Assembly (NCBI RefSeq): GCF_023734095.1
Contig: NZ_AP024620.1
Location: 2,476,501-2,540,500, forward strand
From: Moorella sp. Hama-1
GTDB taxonomy: Bacteria; Bacillota; DSM-521; Neomoorellales; Neomoorellaceae
Direction: 5' to 3'
DNA: 64,000 nucleotides
Within the stretch, counting starts at the first letter, position 1, and each line of letters begins with the position of its first letter. A model generated the notes under the pieces. That model was not told the DNA's origin. It ran no database searches and saw nothing but the letters and a program-made list of their open reading frames with translations. Shown piece by piece: positions 1 through 8,236 of the stretch. The translations under genes and the position numbers were made by a program.

Positions 1-11
1 TAACAGCTGCG

Positions 12-252
12 GGGCTGGCTGGTACAGGTCTCCATGCTCCGTGGTTCTCGGCGAGCAAACTTGGCGCTCAGCCTTCCTCGGCGGCGGGGGTGGCATGACT
101 TTATCTCTTTGATAACCGCAGCGGGGAGCGGAACTCTTCGTTCCTCAACTTACGTTACGATCCCCATCCCGTTCACCGCCGCCTCGCTTCGGCTTCGCTG
201 AGTTTGCTGTGCGCCTCGAACCAAGTCGCCTTCCGCCTGTACCAGCCAGCCC
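12..252 (+). repeat. Structured intergenic repeat, copy 1
   Basis: Both ends carry the same 17-bp sequence in inverted order (12-28 and 236-252, GGGCTGGCTGGTACAGG and its exact complement). Inside, a second inner helix pairs GGTTC..GGCG..CAAAC near 52 with GTTTG..CGCC..GAACC near 212-222, and a small hairpin GGAAC/GTTCC sits near 129-145. The same sequence recurs at 14696, 35297 and 41441. Copy 1 lies just 3' of the minus-strand xdhD gene. No convincing open frame runs through the copies. It could be a small non-autonomous mobile element or a structured RNA; the sequence alone does not decide. Confidence 0.85.
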
Positions 253-292
253 TTGCCTCAACCTACATTTTCATTGTTCGCTGGCGGGGGCG

Positions 293-316
293 TCAGCCCT
301 CATGAGGGGCTCCTTG
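293..316 (-). repeat. Short flanking repeat (AGCCCCTCATG type)
   Basis: A short palindrome-like sequence, on the minus strand GGAGCCCCTCATGAGGGCT, sits 40 bp outside repeat copy 1. Near-identical sequences flank copy 3 at 35233-35253 and 35588-35608. In copies 1 and 3 the sequence between this motif and the main repeat is also similar, so the element may really extend to here in these copies. Confidence 0.6.
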
Positions 317-336
317 GAAATAGAAATTAGGGGTCC

Positions 337-3294
337 CTAAACCTGCTTCCCTAAGGCGGTCAGGATCTTCTCCGGCGTTACCGGCAGGTCGTTAAACTCC
401 AGTCCCAGGGCGTCAGCCACGGCGTTGACCACCGCCGGCGCCACGGCCACTGTAGCTGCCTCGCCGATACTCTTGGCGCCGAAGGGGCCGTGTTCCTCAC
501 CCTTTTCCACCAGGATGACATCTATATGCGGCATATCGGCGGCCTTGAAGAGGTGGTATTTTTTTAGGGAGGGGTTCAGGACCCGGCCTGTAGCGGGATC
601 AATCTGGAGTTCCTCGCTCAGGCCGTAGCCCAGGCCCATCTGGATGCCGCCTTCAATCTGGCCTGCGACCTGAAGGGGGTTGATGGCCCGGCCGACGTCG
701 TGGGCGGCGACAAAATTCAGCACCCGGACGGCTCCTGTCTCAGTATCGACTTCCACCTCGGCAAAGTCGGCAGCGTAGGAACCAGGGCCAAAGACAGAGT
801 GATAGCTTTCGTAGGCCTTAATCTCCCGCTGGTCTGGACCCTGCTGGGCGGCAATGACGATTTCACCCAGGCTCACCCGCTTGACCGGGTTTTTCCGGAC
901 ATAGACGTAGCCCCCCCCCAGTTCCAGCTCCCCGGCCGGTTCCGCCAGCAGGCGAGCTGCTTCCTCCAAGAGTTGCTCCCGGACCTTCTCGGCGGCCTTT
1001 TTGGCGGCGTTGCCGCCCACCCAGGTCACCCGGCTGGCGTAGGTGCCGACGTCCCAGGAAGTCAGCTCGGTGTCGGCCTCCACGACTTCAACCTGATCGA
1101 GTTCCAGGCCCAGGACTTCAGCTGCAATCAGGCTTAAGGCGGTGCTGCTGCCCTGGCCAAGATCCTGGTTCCCGGTGAAGAGGGTGCAACTGCCGTCTTC
1201 ATTCATCTTCAGGGCGACGGTCGTTAGATCCACATGGACGCCGAAAACGCCGGTACCGTGATTGCCGGAGGCGACGCCGATACCGCGGCGGTAGCGCCCG
1301 GTATCCTTCGGCCTGCGCCTTTTCTCTTCCCAGCCGAAACGCGCCGCCCCTTCTTCCAGGCAGTCCAGGGGCCGGCAGTTGCCCAGGGTCTTGTTAAAGC
1401 GGGGATTGATATCGCCAGGCCGGACCAGGTTCTGGCGGCGGAAATCCACCGGGTCGCGCCCCAGGGCCCGGGCAATATGATCCAGGTGCATCTCCCTGGC
1501 GGCCATGAGTTGGGGCGAGCCGTAGCCGCGCATAGCCCCGCCGATGGGGTTGTTGGTATATACCGGCAAAGCGGTAATTCGCAGGTTCGGGATCCGGTAA
1601 AGCTTGAAGGCCTTATCGTTCATGGCTGAAGTCACGTTGAGGGCGCTGGTGGCGTAGGCCCCCTTGTCCATGACGGCCTTGATCTCCTGGGCTACTATGG
1701 TGCCGTCCCTTTTCAGGCCGGTCTTGAGGTAGAAGACGGCGGCGTAACGGGTGCGGGTGGAGACCATGACCTCCCGGCGGGTGAGCTCCAGGCGCACCGG
1801 CCGGCCGGTCTTCAGGGCCAGGAGGGCGGCTACCGGTTCCAGGACGGCCTCCAGCTTGCCGCCAAAAGCACCGCCAACCGGCGGTTTGATAACCCGGACT
1901 TTATTTAAAGGTAACCCCAGGACCTCGGCCAGGATGAGGCGGGTGGCGAAGATATTCTGGTTGGCCGACCAGACCGTCAGCTTACCGTTACTGTATTCGG
2001 CCAAGCAGGCGTGGAGTTCGATGGCTGCGTGGGTGACCCGGGGCGTGGTAATCCGGTCGGTAAAGACCAGGTCGGCCGTGGCCATAGCTCCTGCCACATC
2101 CCCGGCTTCCGCCTTGACGGTAGCCGCCAGGTTGCCGCCGGGATGAATCTCCGGGGCCCCGGGTTTTAAGGCCTCTTCGGGATCAAAGACAGCCGGCAGT
2201 TCCTCATACTCGACCTTGATGAGCTTCAGGGCCCGGGCGGCCGTTTCCTCATCGTCAGCAGCTACGGCCGCCACCCGGTCGCCGATAAAACGGACCTTTT
2301 CATCAAAGATATACTCGTTGCGGGGTATATTATGGCCGGAATAGCGCAAGGCGCTGTTGTAAGCCACCCGGGGCGAATTTAGGTAGGTGGCCACCGCCCG
2401 CACCCCCGGCAGGGCCTCGGCGGCGCTGGTATCGATACTTTTAATCCGGGCATGGGGCACCGGGCTGAAGAGGATCTTGCCGTGGAGCATGTGGGGTAGC
2501 TCCATATCGCCGACATAAGTCAGACGACCGGTGGCCTTAGCGGCGGCGTCCTTGAGGGGTGTCGGTTTGCCCACCTGCCGCAGGCCGGCTCCACCATCAG
2601 GCAGCCCGGATGGTCCCGCCTGTTGCTGGTCGCCAGGGGCGCTGCCGGTCGGCCATTCTTCCAGCCCGCCAGGGCCGGTCGGTTGCCCCCCCGCCAGGGT
2701 ACCTTCAGGCCCGGGCTGCCAATTCAACGGTTTCAGGCCAGCCCAGGCCTCAACCTGGCCGGACTGCTGCCCAACCACCGATATATCCCGGTCCCTTTCC
2801 CCAGGTAATAACGGCGATAGCGGGTTCTCGCCCCTTAACCGGGCGGCGGCCAGCTGGATGGCCGCGACGATCTTCACGTAGCCGGTGCAGCGGCAAAGGT
2901 TATTATCCAGGGAGGCCCGAATTTCCGCCTCAGTAGGATCGGGGTTGCGGTCCAGCAGGGCTTTGGCTGTGATGATCATCCCCGGGGTGCAGAAGCCGCA
3001 CTGGATGGCGCCGGCCTCAACAAAAGCCTGCTGGATAGGGTGGAGTTCCCCGCCCTGGCTGAGGCCTTCGATAGTGGTAATCTTCTTACCTACAGCGTTA
3101 CGGGCCAGGACCGTGCAGGAGTTGACGGCCGCACCGTCAAGGAGCACCTTGCAGGCGCCGCAGTCGCCGGTGGCGCAGCCGCATTTGGTCCCCTTCAACT
3201 TTAAAACGTCCCGGATAACCCGGAGTAAAGTCCAGTTGGGTTCAACGTCAACCTTATAGCTGGTGCCGTTAACTTCCAGGGTAATTTCAAGCAC
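337..3294 (-). CDS. xdhD: Fused molybdenum hydroxylase (XdhD-type xanthine dehydrogenase)
   Basis: A 985-residue fusion of a [2Fe-2S] subunit and a molybdopterin subunit of the xanthine dehydrogenase family, as in E. coli XdhD. Cluster ligands of the plant-type ferredoxin fold are C40, C45, C48 and C60; those of the second domain are C99, C102, C134 and C136 (QCGFCTPGM, LCRCTGY). The Mo-binding part begins near residue 247 and carries GGAFGGK, RGYGSPQ and the C-terminal GAKSIGEAA loop with the catalytic Glu. Between the two is an unusual, roughly 90-residue Gly/Pro/Gln-rich linker. No FAD subunit lies beside it, so electrons must go to another partner. GTG start with GGAGG just upstream. Likely hydroxylates a purine or other N-heterocycle; exact substrate unknown. 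It stands alone, 38 kb from the other purine genes. Confidence 0.85.
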   Translation of the reverse strand: MLEITLEVNGTSYKVDVEPNWTLLRVIRDVLKLKGTKCGCATGDCGACKVLLDGAAVNSCTVLARNAVGKKITTIEGLSQGGELHPIQQAFVEAGAIQCGFCTPGMIITAKALLDRNPDPTEAEIRASLDNNLCRCTGYVKIVAAIQLAAARLRGENPLSPLLPGERDRDISVVGQQSGQVEAWAGLKPLNWQPGPEGTLAGGQPTGPGGLEEWPTGSAPGDQQQAGPSGLPDGGAGLRQVGKPTPLKDAAAKATGRLTYVGDMELPHMLHGKILFSPVPHARIKSIDTSAAEALPGVRAVATYLNSPRVAYNSALRYSGHNIPRNEYIFDEKVRFIGDRVAAVAADDEETAARALKLIKVEYEELPAVFDPEEALKPGAPEIHPGGNLAATVKAEAGDVAGAMATADLVFTDRITTPRVTHAAIELHACLAEYSNGKLTVWSANQNIFATRLILAEVLGLPLNKVRVIKPPVGGAFGGKLEAVLEPVAALLALKTGRPVRLELTRREVMVSTRTRYAAVFYLKTGLKRDGTIVAQEIKAVMDKGAYATSALNVTSAMNDKAFKLYRIPNLRITALPVYTNNPIGGAMRGYGSPQLMAAREMHLDHIARALGRDPVDFRRQNLVRPGDINPRFNKTLGNCRPLDCLEEGAARFGWEEKRRRPKDTGRYRRGIGVASGNHGTGVFGVHVDLTTVALKMNEDGSCTLFTGNQDLGQGSSTALSLIAAEVLGLELDQVEVVEADTELTSWDVGTYASRVTWVGGNAAKKAAEKVREQLLEEAARLLAEPAGELELGGGYVYVRKNPVKRVSLGEIVIAAQQGPDQREIKAYESYHSVFGPGSYAADFAEVEVDTETGAVRVLNFVAAHDVGRAINPLQVAGQIEGGIQMGLGYGLSEELQIDPATGRVLNPSLKKYHLFKAADMPHIDVILVEKGEEHGPFGAKSIGEAATVAVAPAVVNAVADALGLEFNDLPVTPEKILTALGKQV

Positions 3295-3338
3295 TCTTCC
3301 ACCTCCGGAAGAAATCTTTATTAATATATCGGCCGTTC

Positions 3339-3357
3339 AATTAAATGACATTTAATT
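3339..3357. promoter_or_regulatory. 19-bp palindrome upstream of xdhD
   Basis: AATTAAATG and CATTTAATT flank a single central base, giving a perfect 9-bp-arm palindrome 45-63 bases before the GTG start of xdhD. Position and symmetry suit an operator for a dimeric regulator of xdhD. No second copy was noticed in the window. Confidence 0.5.
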
Positions 3358-3402
3358 TTCTTATTCGCTAAAAAGGGCTAAAATCCTGCCATTAAAATTA
3401 AA

Positions 3403-3423
3403 GGGCAGGAAATATTCCTGCCC
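3403..3423 (-). terminator. Terminator-like hairpin upstream of xdhD
   Basis: GGGCAGGAA/TTCCTGCCC, a perfect 9-bp stem with a 3-base loop. On the minus strand it is followed directly by a T-rich run, so it may stop transcripts entering xdhD from upstream. The plus strand also has a T-run, seven bases further on. Confidence 0.5.
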
Positions 3424-3564
3424 GCTGCGATTTTTCTTTATAGCCCTTCGTGAAAATCGGCCATTTCATTGATGGTGTTGAACCCATTCAGCGTCGGCGC
3501 CCTCCGGGACATTCTCGACAAAGGCCGTTTCTACATACGGCTCCCAACATAAATTTTACCGCCG

Positions 3565-3603
3565 CAAAGGAGCCACCCACACTATCGGTGGATGGCTCCT
3601 TTG
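3565..3603. repeat. Long hairpin in a gene-free stretch
   Basis: Arms of 16 bases (3565-3580 and 3588-3603) pair with one mismatch around a 7-base loop. The gap 3424-3790 shows no supported gene; this hairpin and the weak T-tracts are all that stands out there. It could be a remnant of a mobile element end. Confidence 0.45.
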
Positions 3604-3792
3604 CCCGGTTAGCTTCATTGTTCGACGCCCATACTACCAGTAAGGAAGCCAGGATGATACCCAAAACGCAGCAATACTGCGAATAGCAGTTCCGAGTTCT
3701 GGGCTCAACGCAAAGTGCATGAGTCAGGCAAGCATGTTGTTAATTAATCCGTTTGGTGGTAAAATGTACTAAAAGGGGGGGAGGAGAAAGGG

Positions 3793-4221
3793 GTGGCTAG
3801 CGTGCCGGAAAAAATAATTCAACAGGAAATAGAAAAAGGGGAAAAGGAAGTCGCCGCTGGGGAAGATAAAGTAGTTGACTTCGGGTCATACTTACTCTTA
3901 GAGAAAATAAGCGACTTACAAAGCAACCTGCAAAAGCAGGTAACGGAAGTCAAAGAAAGCCTGCGCCAGGAAATGAAGCAAGAAATCGGCGGCCTCCGTC
4001 AGGAAATGAAGCAAGAAATCGGTGGTCTGCACCAGGAAATCGGTAGCCTCCGCCAGGAAATGAAGCAAGAAATTGGTAGCCTGCGCCAGGAAATGAAAGA
4101 AGAAATCAGGCACCTGGATGGAAAATTAAATAACACTATCCTGGCGGCGATAGGCGTGTTTTTCGCGGTGCTGCTTGGTTCAGCCAGTATAGTTTGGACA
4201 ATATACCATGCAATTCACTGA
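3793..4221 (+). CDS. Hendecad coiled-coil protein with C-terminal membrane anchor
   Basis: A 142-residue protein I do not recognise by family. It starts at GTG behind a GGGGGGAGGAG ribosome site. Residues about 40-115 are a long charged helix built from 11-residue units of the type LRQEMKQEIGG, repeated in the order 11-11-7-11-11, followed by one hydrophobic segment (about residues 118-138, AAIGVFFAVLLG...). The period of 11 indicates a right-handed or near-straight coiled coil. The unit is also repeated at DNA level, so copy number may vary between strains. A terminator follows at once. It looks like a membrane-tethered rod facing the cytoplasm or cell surface; function unknown. Similar small proteins (DUF1640-like) exist, but I cannot assign it. 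Confidence 0.7.
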   Translation: MASVPEKIIQQEIEKGEKEVAAGEDKVVDFGSYLLLEKISDLQSNLQKQVTEVKESLRQEMKQEIGGLRQEMKQEIGGLHQEIGSLRQEMKQEIGSLRQEMKEEIRHLDGKLNNTILAAIGVFFAVLLGSASIVWTIYHAIH

Positions 4222-4257
4222 AGGCCCGTCCCCGAAAATAGGACGAGCCTTTCTTTT
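4222..4257 (+). terminator. Intrinsic terminator of the coiled-coil gene
   Basis: AGGCCCGTCC pairs with GGACGAGCCT (one mismatch) around a 9-base loop and is followed by TTCTTTT. It begins right at the stop codon of the preceding gene. The next 148 bases, up to the convergent M20 gene, show nothing further. Confidence 0.75.
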
Positions 4258-4405
4258 AGGGGAAGCGTTTTGCAAGACGCCCATGCCGCTCGCGCGGTAC
4301 TAGCAGAAGGATGAAATGGTAAAGCGTTTTATTTTCAAGGTAGAAAAAGTGAAGTAATGAGGCGTATTTATAACCGCATCTGGAGCTGGATGTTGTAGAA
4401 GGTTT

Positions 4406-5590
4406 CTACCGCAGGGTCTCCACCGCCAGGGACGCCAGCAGGGCGGCGCCTATAGGCAGGCAGTCTTCGTTGATGTTAAACTGCGGGTGGTGCCACGGGT
4501 GGGGTTCAGCGCCAGGGATAGCCGCTCCCAGGTTAAAGTAGACCGCGGGGATTTTTTCGGCATAACGGGCGAAGTCTTCGGCTCCCAGGGAAGGGGTAGC
4601 CAGCTCCAGGACCTTATCCGGCCCCAGGACTGCCCCGGCCACCCGGCGAAAGAGGTCAGTGAGTCCCTCATCGTTAATTAGGGGCGGGTAACCCCGCAGG
4701 TAGTCCATGTCAATCGCCGTCCCGCTGGCAGCCGCCACCCCGGCCAGGACCTGGCGCATACTGTCCTCCATCTGCTTGCGGATAACATTATTCAGGGCGC
4801 GCGTGGTCCCGGTCATGGTCACCTGGCCGGCGACGATGTTTTCCTTTTCCCCACCGTGGATGGTGCCTACTGTAAGGACGGCCGGCTGCACCGGGTCCAG
4901 GCGCCGGGCGACAATAGTTTGTAAAGCCAGGACGGCCTGGGCCGCGGCGACGATGGCATCCGCCCCCAGGTGGGGTGAGGCGCCGTGGCTGGTACGACCC
5001 TTGATCTTGATTGTAAAATTGTCGGCCGAAGCCATGATGGCCCCGCTGCGGACACCTACCGTACCCACCGGCAGGTAAGCGGTGACGTGGAGGCCGAAGG
5101 CGGCCTTGACCGGGGGATCGTCCAGGACGCCGGCCTCCAGCATCAGGCGGGCGCCGCCGGGGGGCATTTCCTCGCCGGGCTGAAAGATAAAGACCACCGG
5201 TCCCGGGAGTTCCTGGCGCCGTTCGGCCAGCAGGGCCGCCGCCCCCAGGACTAAGGCCATATGGGCGTCGTGGCCGCAACCGTGCATCCGGCCCGGATAA
5301 CGGGAGGCGAACTCCTCGCCGGTATCTTCTTGGAGGGGCAGGGCGTCCATATCGGCCCGCAGGGCGACGCCGGGGCCGTCCCCCGTCCCGGCCAGAACCC
5401 CCACCACCCCTGTGCCGCCGATGCCGCTCCTAACCTGCAGCCCCAGCTCACGTAACACCCCGGCCACCAGGGCGGCTGTTTCCCTTTCCGCGAAGCTCAG
5501 TTCCGGGCACTGATGCAGACGCCGCCGCCAGGCCACAAGCTGTGGTTTGAGGACCTCTGCGGCGGCGCGCAAATCGCCGGCGCTTACCAT
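4406..5590 (-). CDS. M20 family amidohydrolase (HipO/IAA-amino-acid hydrolase type)
   Basis: A 394-residue cytoplasmic metallo-hydrolase of peptidase family M20D, which removes acyl groups from N-acyl amino acids or similar amides. Metal-binding signatures are visible: MHGCGHDAHM with the family Cys/His pair (near residue 103), FQPGEE, FGLHV and GAEDFARYAEKIP near the C-terminus; the dimerisation-domain TSHGASPH motif is present. Length is normal for the family. AGGAGGTGG precedes the ATG. It stands alone between a convergent gene and a decayed region. E. coli YgeY of the purine cluster is also M20, but this sequence is HipO-like, so a link to purine breakdown is not claimed. Confidence 0.85.
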   Translation of the reverse strand: MVSAGDLRAAAEVLKPQLVAWRRRLHQCPELSFAERETAALVAGVLRELGLQVRSGIGGTGVVGVLAGTGDGPGVALRADMDALPLQEDTGEEFASRYPGRMHGCGHDAHMALVLGAAALLAERRQELPGPVVFIFQPGEEMPPGGARLMLEAGVLDDPPVKAAFGLHVTAYLPVGTVGVRSGAIMASADNFTIKIKGRTSHGASPHLGADAIVAAAQAVLALQTIVARRLDPVQPAVLTVGTIHGGEKENIVAGQVTMTGTTRALNNVIRKQMEDSMRQVLAGVAAASGTAIDMDYLRGYPPLINDEGLTDLFRRVAGAVLGPDKVLELATPSLGAEDFARYAEKIPAVYFNLGAAIPGAEPHPWHHPQFNINEDCLPIGAALLASLAVETLR

Positions 5591-5835
5591 TGGGTAACCA
5601 CCTCCGGCTATTATTCAAACTCAAATCCTGACTAAAAAGGACAGGCTTTCCATTGAGAAGGAACTGGCCGGCCATACCGCCTTTAACCCAGTTTGGCCGG
5701 GCCATTGCCGACCTGGGTATTAATCTATCAGCCCCTGGTGCCCATGGAAGACGCCCGGCTGGAGCCGCTACCGACCTGGAAACGCCGGACCTACCACCTG
5801 GCGACGTATAGCAGGCCAGAAACCTGGCCCGAACG

Positions 5836-5967
5836 TTGAAGCAAAGCAGGGAATACCGGCGCACCTATCGTTACCGGGTCCGGAGCAAGCATACTTTTGC
5901 GGAAGCTAAAGAAAATAGTGTTCATCGACCGAGTGCGGTAAATAGGCTAGAAAAGTTTTTCCGTTGA
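5836..5967 (+). pseudogene. Possible transposase C-terminal remnant
   Basis: Of the 640-base gap between the M20 gene and the flavoenzyme, only this 43-codon stretch looks coding. It contains YRYRVRSKHTFAEAKEN, which resembles the Arg-rich xxFAEAKE segment near the C-terminus of DDE transposases of the IS1182/IS5 type. The sequence ends at a stop soon after and has no start region. Assignment is weak; the rest of the gap (5591-5835, 5968-6190) holds nothing I can support. Confidence 0.3.
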
Positions 5968-6191
5968 ACTAGCGCCCACTGGTTATCGCTCCTATACCTG
6001 GGACAAGTGGTCTTACCTTTCTATAAATTGTACTATAGCTCGGGGGAGCAGTAAATATCCAGTTGCAATCCTATGCTTGTGGAACTTTGCGCCGGCAACG
6101 TCACCTGCCCACCGGATTTCTTTCTTCTAGCCTGAGCCCCCAAACCCCCGACTTTTATCGCTTTAGTTCTCCCAGGGATCTGGTACACAAT

Positions 6192-6217
6192 AAAATACCC
6201 GGGATTATATCCCGGGT
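6192..6217 (-). terminator. Intrinsic terminator of the methyltransferase cluster
   Basis: ACCCGGGAT/ATCCCGGGT, a perfect 9-bp stem with a 3-base loop, followed on the minus strand by ATTTTATT. It lies 15 bases after the stop codon of the flavoenzyme gene. Confidence 0.8.
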
Positions 6218-6231
6218 TAGCAGGTATAATT

Positions 6232-7704
6232 TTACAATTCATGCCCAACACGCATGGCTTCAAAGACGGCCTGGGTTATTCTACGTGGACTGACGGCATC
6301 GCCGATTACATAATAATCGATACCGGAACCTTCCATTGCCTGAGCCAACGTGTCTTCAGGCCTGGATCCGATGGCCAGGACCACGCTATCAATATCGGCC
6401 AGGTCTTCTTCCCGGTCATTATAGGTAAAGGTGATGGTCCTACCTTCAATGGCTTTAAGTTTTGCCCCGGTAATTATTTTAACCTGCTGTTTCAGTCGCT
6501 CCATCAGCATGGTACCTAGCAGGGGTCCGATGTCACCCGCCACCTGCGGTAGCATTTCGATAATGGTCACTTCATGTCCCTTTTCGGCCAGGTATTCGGC
6601 CGTCTCGCAGCCCACCAGCCCGCCACCAATCACTGCCACCTTTTTACCTACCTGGACCTTCCCCCTTAAAACATCCCACGAAAGCACGACATTATCTGCC
6701 TCTACCTCCGGCACGTTCAGGGTAGCCGGGCGGGCGCCGGTAGCTATTACCACTACATCGGGTTTTTCCTGGCGGACGGCCTCCGGGGTAGCTTCCTTGT
6801 TAAGCTGGACTTTTACTTGGAGTTTGGCCAGTTGCCCCATCAAATAATCCCTGAAGGTGGCAATCTCGTCCTTCTGAGGCGGGGTAAAGGCGAGGATGAG
6901 TTGGCCGCCCAGTTCGCCGGACTTTTCCCAGAGGGTAACCTGGTGACCGCGGAGGGCTGCTACCCGGGCTACTTCCATCCCGGCCGGCCCCCCGCCGACA
7001 ACCAGGACCTTACGCGGCCGTGATGCCCGGCCCAGGGTAAATTCATGCTCATAACCCGCCCGGGCGTTAACTGTACAGCCAATGGCATGGTCCCGGAACA
7101 GTTCGTCGATGCAGGCCTGGCAACAGGCGATACAATGGCGGATTTCATCCAACCTGCCTTCTATTACCTTCTTAGGCATTTCCGGATCAGTGAGCAGCCC
7201 CCGGCCAAAAGAGATTAAATCCGCTTTACCTGCCTTCAGGATATCTTCCGCAACTTCCGGATCGTTAATGCGCCCAACGGCTATCACCGGAATCTTAACA
7301 ACCGACTTAATACCCTGGGCCAGGTCTACCAGGCAACCCCGGGGGAGATACATGGGCTGGATCACCCACGGCGCTGACGCATAAACACCAGCTGAGACGT
7401 GGAGGGCGTTAATTCCCTCTTGTTCAAGCCTCTGGGCCACAACCTTAGTTTCATCGAGGGTAAGCCCTCCCGGGACCTTTTCATCTGCACTCATCCGGTA
7501 GATTATGGGGAATTCCGGCCCAACGGCCTGTCGCACTGCCCGCACAACTTCCAGGGGGAAGCGCATCCGGTTTTCCAGCGAGCCGCCATATTCATCTGCC
7601 CGTTTATTGGAAAATGGAGAAAGGAATTCATCCAGGAGGTAACCATGGGCGCCGTGGATTTCTATGGCATCAAAGCCGGCCGTTTTGGCCCGCCGGGCAG
7701 GTAC
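6232..7704 (-). pseudogene. 2,4-dienoyl-CoA reductase-type flavoenzyme, 5' truncated
   Basis: The reading frame encodes the C-terminal two thirds of an old-yellow-enzyme/FAD-NAD(P)H fusion: end of the TIM barrel (EIHGAHGYLLDEFLSP, then RINDP and SFGRGLL), the [4Fe-4S] Cys segment (CIACCQACID..GCTVNA), the FAD Rossmann motif VVGGGPAGMEVAR and the NAD(P)H motif VIGGGLVGCETAEY. The family's first 150 or so residues are absent. Upstream the frame is closed by TGA at 7705-7707, inside the DUF1638-type gene that runs in another frame, which indicates a deletion joining two genes. The first in-frame ATG, at 7566, is deep inside the barrel, so the product is unlikely to be active. Confidence 0.75.
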
Positions 7705-8195
7705 TCACCCAAAGGGTAGGCGCTGGTACCGATCAGCATAAGGCGCCGGTAATGGCCCATGATGCTCTTCATGACGCGGCGGGCCCTTTCCTCGCCGTAG
7801 CGCTCGACGCAACGCTCGTATTCCCTCACAATATTGTTTTCGTAAACCATCCAGCCCCGGGTAAGGAAATACGTGCCTACCTTGCGTGTTAACAGCACCC
7901 GTCGCGCCACCGAACCCAAAAGCAAAGAGATACAGTCGTCCACCCGGGGGACGATGAGCCTCGCGTTAGGAGAAGCAAGACCCAAGAGGGAATTGCCGCA
8001 GGATCCGAAAGCCAGGATGATGTTTTCAACATTGGCGATCCGGCCAACCTGCTCTTGGAGCTTCTTTTTAAGCATTTCCGGATAGTTATGGAGGCCAGAC
8101 TCAATCCAGATGACCGGATATTTGATTCCCGTCTCGGCCAGGACCTTGTTGACCTCATCGCTTATGGTCTGACATGCCACGATTACGGCGCTCAT
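7662..8195 (-). CDS. DUF1638-type protein, C-terminus replaced at a deletion junction
   Basis: 177 residues with the opening of DUF1638 family proteins: a hydrophobic strand plus AVIVACQTI, then LAFGSCGNSLLGL and PRVDDCISLLLG. Such proteins usually exceed 200 residues and are commonly found beside corrinoid methyltransferase genes; their role is not established. Here the last 10 or so residues (GGPKRPALMP) are read out of frame from the flavoenzyme sequence that follows, so the true C-terminus is lost. It lies 41 bases after the methyl-THF methyltransferase gene, in the same direction, and is probably cotranscribed. Possibly non-functional. Confidence 0.65.
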   Translation of the reverse strand: MSAVIVACQTISDEVNKVLAETGIKYPVIWIESGLHNYPEMLKKKLQEQVGRIANVENIILAFGSCGNSLLGLASPNARLIVPRVDDCISLLLGSVARRVLLTRKVGTYFLTRGWMVYENNIVREYERCVERYGEERARRVMKSIMGHYRRLMLIGTSAYPLGEYLPGGPKRPALMP

Positions 8196-8236
8196 TCATT
8201 ATCAGCCTCGCTTCGAACATCATGATCCACCAACTA

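Noticed and set aside
4406-5590. YgeY, the M20 enzyme of the E. coli purine cluster
   Set aside because: The motifs are those of HipO/IAA-amino-acid hydrolases and the gene is far from the island.
5448-5864. A 138-codon frame on the minus strand upstream of the M20 gene
   Set aside because: It overlaps the M20 start and its Arg/Gly-rich translation has no recognisable motif or ribosome site.
6232-8195. A genuine fusion of the DUF1638-type protein with the flavoenzyme
   Set aside because: The two frames differ and each has a stop near the junction, so no fusion protein can be made.
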